Source: Desulfobacterales bacterium | GTDB lineage: Bacteria; Desulfobacterota; Desulfobacteria; Desulfobacterales; UBA2156 | Length of the DNA stretch: 43,910 nt | Assembly (NCBI GenBank): GCA_027025555.1 | Contig: JALVQN010000052.1 | Coordinates: 1-43,910, forward strand | Direction of reading: 5' to 3' | Part shown: positions 37,901-43,910 of the stretch, piece after piece | How positions within the stretch are numbered: the first letter of the stretch is position 1 | How the letters are laid out: every line of letters begins with the position of its first letter | Made by a program: the position numbers and the translations under genes | Notes under the pieces: generated by a model | What the model was told of the DNA's origin: nothing | The model's input: the letters and a program-made list of their open reading frames with translations, nothing else | The model's database searches: none

Positions 37901-38213
37901 GGCGTTGAAGGATGCGGTGATGGCCGCCGGCGCCACGCGTCTTCGACCGGTTCTGTTGACCGCCGTCACCACCGTACTGGGCCTTTTGCCCATGGTGACC
38001 GGTGTTTCCTTCGATTTTCACAAAATGGGCATGACTTATGCCAGTGAATCGACCCAATGGTGGCAATCCATGGCCGTCGTGGTGATTTTCGGGCTGGGGA
38101 TCGCAACCGTTCTGACCCTTGTGGTGGTTCCCGTATTGTATGCCCTGTTCGCATCCCTGGAGACGCGTTCGGCAGAAATCATCGCAAAGGCAAGGGCCTC
38201 CTTCCGACGCTAG
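34920..38213 (+). CDS. RND efflux permease (AcrB-like)
   Basis: 1097 aa. N-terminal TM then LPREASPDITIPNVFISTDYKGVSPSDMETAVTIPIEKKLKGLDRVKKIHSVSTEG; ALGMLVDNAIVIIENIYR; GVVVNNAIVLIDYTNKLR. Confidence 0.95.
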   Translation: MIVSDAAIKNRISVGVLSVILLVFGVYCYLRLPREASPDITIPNVFISTDYKGVSPSDMETAVTIPIEKKLKGLDRVKKIHSVSTEGRSMINVEFIPGTDIDEVLQKVKDKVDEAKKDLPADLKDDPSVFEVNFSEMPIVVYALSGTCGRMCLKKIADDLEEDMASIPGILDVEVTGGLEREIKIEVDPDKLAYYRIPITAFQRVVSGENQNTSGGTITLGDGRYQLRVPGEFTLPEEILGLVVNASHGRPVYLKDLARVTDGFKDENSRSRLDGRTAVSITVKKRVGENIIAIADRIERLIESRKGQWPEGTRITKLMDQAKDIRLMVSDLENNILSGLILVVAVLFLALGFRNAVLVSLAIPFSMLLSFIVLYALDITLNMVVLFSLTLALGMLVDNAIVIIENIYRYMEQGVPRIQAAMYATGEVAYPVIGSTLTTLAAFFPLIFWPGIMGEFMKYLPITLIVTLSSSLFVALVINPALTAIFIRVKGKSAESLPAGDADAVRASGERPVVIKGAILKGYFRLLKGALNHRIAVVFLAFAVLTLFVEAWLLAVGLEKPVEFFPDVDPKSVYVNIEPPEGADLEYIDRIARQTEMAVIGAFDKEGFQGFNVSRRDYVRAYAPKKHRKAGGQVFLGPGDLDNVDHIYARAVEVAGPGAAFSPNLPTHIGVQFLDFVDRKRPSRETVEAIRRRVQGIPGAKITVAKAEEGPPTGAPINIEISGDDFRVLGALAKKVRAAVSRLPHVKDVRDDYTQGIPTVRVRVDRRKAALFGLSTETLGFALKTAYNGLVISTFREGDEDYDITVILDRKDRSVLDVLFKLMLPTPSGQLVPLTTVADIQVSGSLGDITRIDHKRVVTVKAEVDATRIPGPVARAQAEKLLETFPLPAGYALEFTGEFEFQKEAEAFLSKAFVIAVFLIFLILVTLFNSVIQPAIILASVALSLGGAFLGLAVLTAPFGIIMSGVGVISLAGVVVNNAIVLIDYTNKLRARKMALKDAVMAAGATRLRPVLLTAVTTVLGLLPMVTGVSFDFHKMGMTYASESTQWWQSMAVVVIFGLGIATVLTLVVVPVLYALFASLETRSAEIIAKARASFRR

Positions 38214-39277
38214 GCCGCATGGGCAGGAGCGCCGAGCTGACCGCAGGCCGCCGAGATTTCACTCCCCTTGCTGGCGCGGATGATGGCGGTCATGTGTCTG
38301 TCCAGAAGGACCTTCTGGAAGGCCAGGATGTGCCCTTCTTCGGGACGCTGGAAGGGGGCGCCCTCAAATTCATTGAAAGGGATCAGATTGATCTTGGCCC
38401 TGAGGGGGCCCAGGAGCCTTGAAAGGCGCCGGGCATCGTCCAGGGTGTCGTTGATGCCCTTTAAGAGCACGTATTCGAAGGTGATCCGGCGGGTGGGGGG
38501 AAGGGGATACGCCCTGCAGGCCTCCAACAGGCGTTCCAGGGGAAAGCGGCGGTTGACGGGCATCAAAAAATCCCGGGTTTTGTTTTGGGTGGCGTTCAGG
38601 GAGACGGCCAGATTCACCCGGGTCTTCCGGCCCAGCTCCGCCATTTTCGGGACCACGCCGGCCGTGGAGACGGTGATCTTTCTGTGGGAAAAGCCCAGGC
38701 CGAAGGCGCTTTGGGTCAGAATCTCAAGGGCGCGGCAGACGTTGTCCAAGTTGGCCAAGGGTTCTCCCATGCCCATGAAGACGATGTTGGTGATGCGGCG
38801 GCGCGGTGACGCCCGGCAAATATCTCGGACCTGGGAAAGGATTTCACCCGGCGTGAGATTCCGGATCCAGCCGAGCCTTGCCGTCAGGCAAAAGGCGCAT
38901 CCCATGGCGCATCCCACTTGACTCGAGATGCACAGGGTATCATGATCCCGTTCCGGAATCCGGATGCTCTCCACACGGGCCCCGTCGGCAAGGCCGAAGC
39001 GGAATTTCTCCGTGCCGTCTTTGGCCCGCTCCACCTTTAAGAGCTTCAGGCGCACGTTGGAAAAGGCGGCGGCCAACCGCGCCCGCAACCCTTTCTTGAG
39101 ATCGGTCATGTCCTCGAACCGATCTGTTTGTCGGCCGTAAATCCACTTGAGAATCTGGCGGGCGCGGTACGGTTTTTCCCCGCTTTTTTCAAGCCAACAG
39201 GCCAAGTCCTTTGGGGACATGTCCTTGATATCCGGCTTGAAGGAAGGATTGCTTTTTTCTTGACAGCAATTATTCAT
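38210..39277 (-). CDS. rlmN: dual-specificity rRNA/tRNA adenine-C2 methyltransferase RlmN
   Basis: CISSQVGCAMGCAFCLTARLGWIRNLTPGEILSQV radical SAM motif; NIVFMGMGEPLANLDNV; AACGQLG C-terminus. Confidence 0.95.
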   Translation of the reverse strand: MNNCCQEKSNPSFKPDIKDMSPKDLACWLEKSGEKPYRARQILKWIYGRQTDRFEDMTDLKKGLRARLAAAFSNVRLKLLKVERAKDGTEKFRFGLADGARVESIRIPERDHDTLCISSQVGCAMGCAFCLTARLGWIRNLTPGEILSQVRDICRASPRRRITNIVFMGMGEPLANLDNVCRALEILTQSAFGLGFSHRKITVSTAGVVPKMAELGRKTRVNLAVSLNATQNKTRDFLMPVNRRFPLERLLEACRAYPLPPTRRITFEYVLLKGINDTLDDARRLSRLLGPLRAKINLIPFNEFEGAPFQRPEEGHILAFQKVLLDRHMTAIIRASKGSEISAACGQLGAPAHAA

Positions 39278-39288
39278 ATAAATAAATT
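39260..39288 (+). promoter_or_regulatory. promoter of the ffh-rpsP operon, overlapping the rlmN start region
   Basis: TTGACA, 17-nt spacer, TAAATT. Confidence 0.4.
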
Positions 39289-39434
39289 AGAAGTTTTAAT
39301 CGATTCCGACCTCCGGGGCGACGGCGGTTTTTCTAACGCTCAGGCTCTGGGAAGAAAAAGCAGGGTCCCCGTGTAAGGGCCGGTGATTGCCGCGGGCGCC
39401 TTGAGGATAGAACTCATAGCAAAACGGAAAGGCC

Positions 39435-40766
39435 ATGTTCAACCATTTAAGTGAAAAACTCAACGCCGTATTCAAGAGGCTTAAAGGGCACGGCAAGCTT
39501 ACCGAGAAAAACATCGAAGAAGGGCTCAAGGAAGTGCGGATGGCGCTTCTGGAAGCCGATGTCCATTACAAAGTCGTCAAACAGCTCATCGGCGATATCA
39601 AGTCACGGGCCGTCGGCCAGGAGGTCATGGCGAGCCTCACCCCTGCCCAGCAGGTGATCAAGATCGTCAGGGACGCACTGACCGACCTCATGGGCTCGCG
39701 CCATGAGGCGTTGCACCTTTCAGGGGCGCGTCCGGCCGCCCTCATGCTGGTGGGATTGCAGGGGTCGGGCAAGACCACCACGGCGGGAAAGCTCGCGGTG
39801 TTGCTGAGGAAGAAAGGAAGAAGACCGTACCTTGTCCCGGCCGATGTTTACAGGCCTGCGGCCATCGACCAACTTCAAAAGCTGGGGAATCAGCTCAAGG
39901 TGCCGGTCTTTCCGTCCACGGACCAAATGGATCCGGTGGAAATCTGCCGGGAGGCGCACATTGCCGCCTTGAAAGAGGCCTGTGACACGCTGATCCTGGA
40001 TACCGCCGGGCGGTTGCATATCGATGTCCCCCTCATGGAGGAGCTGAAGCGCATCGCCCACGCCCTGAAGCCGTCCGAGATTTTGCTGGTGGCAGACGCC
40101 ATGACCGGACAGGATGCGGTCAACATCGCGCAGGCCTTCAATGAGCGCCTTGAGATCACCGGGGTGATTCTTACCAAGATGGACGGCGATGCCCGGGGGG
40201 GTGCCGCCATTTCCATCAAGGCTGTCACAAAGAAGCCCATCAAGTTCATCGGTGTGGGCGAGAAGCTGAATGCCCTGGAGCCCTTTCACCCGGATCGCAT
40301 GGCCTCCCGGATCCTCGGGATGGGAGACGTCCTGACGATCATTGAAAAGGCCCAGGCGGTGATGGATGAAAAGCAGGCCGCGGCACTCGAGAAGAAGCTG
40401 AGGAAGAACCAGTTCACCCTCGAGGATTTCCGGGACCAGTTGGTGCAGGTGAGAAAAATGGGATCCATGGCGGACCTTTTAAAGATGCTTCCGGGGATGG
40501 GGGCGGCCAAGAAGATGAAAAACCTCCAAGTGGACGAAAGGGAGCTGGTAAGGGTGGAGGCCATCATCAATTCCATGACCCCCCAGGAGCGGCGGCAATA
40601 CACCCTCATCAACGGGAGTCGGAGGAAAAGGATTGCCAAGGGAAGCGGTACTAGTGTACAAGATGTCAACAAGCTGTTGAAGAATTACGCCCAAATTCTA
40701 AAGATGATGAAAAAAATCAACAAGGGCGGTCTGCGTGGCATGGGTCGCGCAGCCTTGCCGTTTTAA
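39435..40766 (+). CDS. ffh: signal recognition particle protein Ffh
   Basis: [77 protein letters not shown]-terminal M domain with [26 protein letters not shown]. Confidence 0.98.
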   Translation: MFNHLSEKLNAVFKRLKGHGKLTEKNIEEGLKEVRMALLEADVHYKVVKQLIGDIKSRAVGQEVMASLTPAQQVIKIVRDALTDLMGSRHEALHLSGARPAALMLVGLQGSGKTTTAGKLAVLLRKKGRRPYLVPADVYRPAAIDQLQKLGNQLKVPVFPSTDQMDPVEICREAHIAALKEACDTLILDTAGRLHIDVPLMEELKRIAHALKPSEILLVADAMTGQDAVNIAQAFNERLEITGVILTKMDGDARGGAAISIKAVTKKPIKFIGVGEKLNALEPFHPDRMASRILGMGDVLTIIEKAQAVMDEKQAAALEKKLRKNQFTLEDFRDQLVQVRKMGSMADLLKMLPGMGAAKKMKNLQVDERELVRVEAIINSMTPQERRQYTLINGSRRKRIAKGSGTSVQDVNKLLKNYAQILKMMKKINKGGLRGMGRAALPF

Positions 40767-40779
40767 GGGGGAAAGGACT

Positions 40780-41034
40780 ATGGCGGTTAAAATCAGGTTG
40801 GCCAGACACGGCGCCAAGAAGCGCCCTTTTTATCGGATCGTTGTGGCGCACTCGGAAAGGCCCCGGGACGGAAAGTTCCTGGAGACGGTGGGGACGTACA
40901 ACCCCTTGCCCGATCCGGCGGAAGTGTCGCTGAAGTCGGATCGGATCAAGCACTGGCTGGACCGGGGGGCGATCCCGACCCATACCGTAAAAAGCCTTTT
41001 GAAAAAAGAGGGATTTTTTGCTAATTTGACTTAG
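40780..41034 (+). CDS. rpsP: 30S ribosomal protein S16
   Basis: [80 protein letters not shown]. Confidence 0.98.
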   Translation: MAVKIRLARHGAKKRPFYRIVVAHSERPRDGKFLETVGTYNPLPDPAEVSLKSDRIKHWLDRGAIPTHTVKSLLKKEGFFANLT

Positions 41035-41079
41035 AAACGGAACCCCGAACGCGCAACCGCTTTCAAAGGAGAGGGAGCC

Positions 41080-41310
41080 ATGAAAGAGCTGATCAAGTAT
41101 ATTGCGCAGGCATTGGTGGACCATCCGGATCAGGTTTCAGTCGCCGAAGTGGAGGGGAATCAGACTTCCGTGCTCGAGCTCAAGGTGGCAAAAGAAGACC
41201 TCGGGAAGGTGATCGGAAAACAGGGGCGCACCGCCCGGGCCATGCGGACGATTCTCAGCGCGGCGTCGGCCAAGGTGAAGAAGCGGACGGTGCTCGAAAT
41301 CATCGAATAG
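41080..41310 (+). CDS. khpA: KH domain RNA-binding protein (KhpA family)
   Basis: [58 protein letters not shown]. Confidence 0.93.
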   Translation: MKELIKYIAQALVDHPDQVSVAEVEGNQTSVLELKVAKEDLGKVIGKQGRTARAMRTILSAASAKVKKRTVLEIIE

Positions 41311-41315
41311 GCATC

Positions 41316-41837
41316 GTGGCACGATCAGGCCCTCTTTTGGTTGGAAAGGTTGTCGGAGTCCATGGGCTCAAGGGAGCCGTTAAGATCCATACCCATGCGG
41401 CGTCCCCGGCGATTTTCGCTGCGGGAAAAAGGATCCAGCTCAAGGATCCTGCCGGGAAAAGGGCGTTTAAAACGATTCAATGGGCCAAATCCCACGGGAG
41501 GCGGCTGCGGGTCGCTTTTGAAGGGGTGAGCGATTGTGAGGCGGCCCGGGCTCTGGTGGGAAGCGCGCTTTTCATTGAAAGGGCGGCGCTGCCCGAGCTG
41601 GAGCAAGGTACGTATTACTGGTGTGACCTGCTGGGGATGAAGGTGTATACGGAAGACGCAGCGTTTCTCGGATGTATCGACGCCATCATCGCCACAGGCA
41701 GCAATGATGTCTATGTGGTAAAGGATCCTGAAGAAACCCGCAAAAGGGAAACCCTGGTGCCGGCCTTGGCTTCCGTGATAAAGGCCGTGGATGTGGAACG
41801 GGGAATCATGCGGGTATCCCTCCCGGAAGGCTTGTAG
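41316..41837 (+). CDS. rimM: ribosome maturation factor RimM
   Basis: LVGKVVGVHGLKGAVKIHTHAASPAIF; YYWCDLLGMKVYTEDAAFLGCIDAIIATGSNDVYVVKDP. Confidence 0.94.
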   Translation: MARSGPLLVGKVVGVHGLKGAVKIHTHAASPAIFAAGKRIQLKDPAGKRAFKTIQWAKSHGRRLRVAFEGVSDCEAARALVGSALFIERAALPELEQGTYYWCDLLGMKVYTEDAAFLGCIDAIIATGSNDVYVVKDPEETRKRETLVPALASVIKAVDVERGIMRVSLPEGL

Positions 41838-41851
41838 GGCGATTGTGAAAA

Positions 41852-42640
41852 ATGGATTTCGTCGTTGTGACGCTTTTTCCGGAGATGTTCTCCCTGTTTT
41901 GGGATTATGGCATTGTCGCAAGGGCGATCCGGGAACAAACCATCACGGCATGCGCCGTGAATCCCAGGGATTTTACAAAGGACCGGCACCGCACCGCGGA
42001 TGATCGACCTTACGGAGGCGGCCAGGGGATGGTGATGAAGCCCGAGCCCCTTGCCGAGGCCATACGCGTTGCCAAAAGACGCCTCCCGGAAGCGCCCGCG
42101 GTCCTGCTGACACCCCAGGGCCGACCCTTCGACCAGGAGACGGCGGGGCACCTGGCCGCCCTGGGAGGGCTGATTTTGGTGTGCGGGCGCTACGAAGGAG
42201 TGGATGAACGGGTGGGGGACAGCCTGGTGGACATGGAAGTGTCGGTGGGGGATTTTGTGCTCACCGGAGGTGAACTGCCCGCCATGCTGGTGATGGATGC
42301 CGTGATCCGCCTGGTCCCCGGGGCGCTGGGCAAGGAGGCGTCGGCCCGGGAGGATTCCTTTTCAGAGGGACTTTTGGAGCACGCCCAGTACACGCGTCCC
42401 CGGGACTTCGAAGGCCGGGAGGTTCCCCCAGTGCTCCTTTCAGGAAACCACAAGGCCATTGAAGCCTGGCGCCGGGAAAACGGTTTGATCCGCACCTTTT
42501 TAAAGAGAAAGGATCTGTTGGAAAGAAGGGGATTGCAATCGGAGGAAAGAAGGATTCTTCAGAAATGGTACCGGGACATTGAACGCCTCCTCGACGCCCA
42601 GCCTCTACCTGGCACTGATCCATCACCCGGTGGTCAATAG
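41852..42640 (+). CDS. trmD: tRNA (guanine-N1)-methyltransferase TrmD
   Basis: MDFVVVTLFPEMFSLFWDYGIVARAI; DDRPYGGGQGMVMKPEPLAEAI; LVCGRYEGVDERV; DFVLTGGELPAMLVMDAVIRLVPG. Confidence 0.97.
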   Translation: MDFVVVTLFPEMFSLFWDYGIVARAIREQTITACAVNPRDFTKDRHRTADDRPYGGGQGMVMKPEPLAEAIRVAKRRLPEAPAVLLTPQGRPFDQETAGHLAALGGLILVCGRYEGVDERVGDSLVDMEVSVGDFVLTGGELPAMLVMDAVIRLVPGALGKEASAREDSFSEGLLEHAQYTRPRDFEGREVPPVLLSGNHKAIEAWRRENGLIRTFLKRKDLLERRGLQSEERRILQKWYRDIERLLDAQPLPGTDPSPGGQ

Positions 42641-43169
42641 AAAAAAGGAAATCATCACTGCAGCCGTGACGACCCTCGATCTTCACGATATTGCCCGGGC
42701 GGCGCGGACCTTCGGCGTCAAGGCCTTCTACGTGGTGACACCGTTGATCGATCAGCAAAGGCTGTGCCGGCGCCTCCTTCGGCACTGGAGGACGGGGTGG
42801 GGCGCCCGATTCAACCCCGACAGGGCAGAGGCCTTCAGGCGCCTTCGCATCCAGGACAGCCTGGATGCCGTGAAACGGGAAATCGAGGCCCGGGAAGGGA
42901 AAAGGCCCAGGACGGTGGCCACCGGCGCCCGGATGGATCCTTTGGGAAAAGCCAAGCAGATCCGCTTCAAAGATCTTGAACGGCGGCTTTTGGTACAGGC
43001 GCCGTGGTTGTTTTTGTTCGGCACCGCTTGGGGGCTGGCGCCCTCGGTGGCGGCGGAAGCGGACCACGTCCTGGAGCCCATCAGGGGACCGGAAGCCTAT
43101 AATCATCTCTCGGTCCGGTCGGCGGTGGCCATTGTGCTGGATCGGCTTCAGGGCCGGTACGGCCGGTAA
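42579..43169 (+). CDS. SPOUT-like RNA methyltransferase family protein
   Basis: SLYLALIHHPVVNRKKEIITAAVTTLDLHDIARAARTFGVKAFYVVTPL; PWLFLFGTAWGLAPSVAAEADHVLEPIRGPEAYNHLSVRSAVAIVLDRL; sits between trmD and rplS. Confidence 0.85.
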   Translation: MNASSTPSLYLALIHHPVVNRKKEIITAAVTTLDLHDIARAARTFGVKAFYVVTPLIDQQRLCRRLLRHWRTGWGARFNPDRAEAFRRLRIQDSLDAVKREIEAREGKRPRTVATGARMDPLGKAKQIRFKDLERRLLVQAPWLFLFGTAWGLAPSVAAEADHVLEPIRGPEAYNHLSVRSAVAIVLDRLQGRYGR

Positions 43170-43320
43170 GGGGAAAATGCCGGAAGCGGCCCGTCCGTTG
43201 TGCGAAGCGGGGTGTCGGGCATGGCGGAAAACAGGATCCCGGCGGAATCTTTTTGAATGAAAAAATGCCCCGCTGGCGGCAGCGGAGCCAAACCCATCAT
43301 CGCGATAAAGGATTGAAACC

Positions 43321-43674
43321 ATGGAAATCATCAGCCAAATTGAAAAAGAGAACATGCGGCTTGACCATCCCCCGTTTTCCCCGGGGGATACGGTGAGGGT
43401 CCATGTCAAGATCAAAGAGGGCGAGAAGGAGCGGATTCAGGCCTTTCAGGGGGTCGTCATCAGCAAGCGCAAGGGGCCCCTGAACACCACCGGCACCTTC
43501 ACCGTGCGCAAGGTATCCTACGGCGTGGGGGTGGAGCGCGTCTTTCCCTTGCACTCTCCTTCCATTGACCGGATCGAAGTCCTTTCCAAAGGCCGGGTCC
43601 GACGGGCCAAGATTTACTATCTCCGGAAACTCAGGGGCAAAGCGGCCCGGATCAAAGAACGGAAGGTGGGCTGA
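43321..43674 (+). CDS. rplS: 50S ribosomal protein L19
   Basis: [96 protein letters not shown]. Confidence 0.98.
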   Translation: MEIISQIEKENMRLDHPPFSPGDTVRVHVKIKEGEKERIQAFQGVVISKRKGPLNTTGTFTVRKVSYGVGVERVFPLHSPSIDRIEVLSKGRVRRAKIYYLRKLRGKAARIKERKVG

Positions 43675-43719
43675 GACGGGGAACGCGGCCATCCGTGAAG
43701 GGGACCGGGAGGCGTGCCT

Positions 43720-43910
43720 ATGGCACAAGACCTTTTGGCCTTTGAACACGAAGCCCGCAAAGAAGGCTTCACCCGCATCGCCGGTGTGGACGAGGCCGGG
43801 CGGGGCCCCCTTGCCGGCCCGGTGGTGGCCGCCGCCGCGGTCCTGCCCCCCGGTGCGGTCCTGCCGAAGGTGGCCGATTCCAAGAAACTGACGCCCGGCC
43901 TCGTCCACAC
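43720..43910 (+). CDS. rnhB: ribonuclease HII, N-terminal fragment cut by window edge
   Basis: ATG at 43720: [63 protein letters not shown]. Runs off the right edge, so absent from the ORF track. Confidence 0.93.
   Translation, partial: MAQDLLAFEHEARKEGFTRIAGVDEAGRGPLAGPVVAAAAVLPPGAVLPKVADSKKLTPGLVH

Noticed and set aside
41852-43674. trmD / SPOUT-like gene / rplS order as a novelty
   Set aside because: As far as I know this is a common ribosomal-maturation gene order in Desulfobacterota; ordinary region.
1-43910. CRISPR arrays, tRNA/rRNA genes, transposases, phage genes
   Set aside because: Scanned by eye for tandem direct repeats, tRNA-like cloverleafs and mobile-element proteins; nothing supportable found. 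A tRNAscan/CRISPR search would be needed to be certain.

Overview
This window looks like a chromosomal segment of a GC-rich sulfate-reducing bacterium, probably Desulfobacterota. It carries reductive-type dsrA-dsrB-dsrD plus a cobB/dsrN-like gene, a tetraheme cytochrome c3, Tat genes, a molybdopterin gene set split by a low-GC methyltransferase, a TetR-regulated RND efflux pair, and the conserved ffh-rpsP-KH-rimM-trmD-rplS-rnhB block. I saw no tRNA, rRNA, CRISPR array or transposase. The best candidate for an undescribed system is the left ~13 kb. There, a co-directional run encodes transketolase, GntR/UTRA regulator, transaldolase, alanine dehydrogenase, HisC-like aminotransferase, class IV aminotransferase, alanine racemase, CapA-like protein, Asp/Glu racemase, Ddl-like ATP-grasp ligase and an N-formylglutamate amidohydrolase family protein. 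It reads like a dedicated cytoplasmic pathway for a D-amino-acid-containing metabolite, coupled to pentose-phosphate enzymes. Secondary points of interest are a perfect-consensus promoter with a long leader upstream of dsrA, a strong hairpin between dsrB and dsrD, and an uncharacterised TPR plus orphan protein pair upstream of dsrA. All functional calls come from reading the translations by eye; no database search was run.
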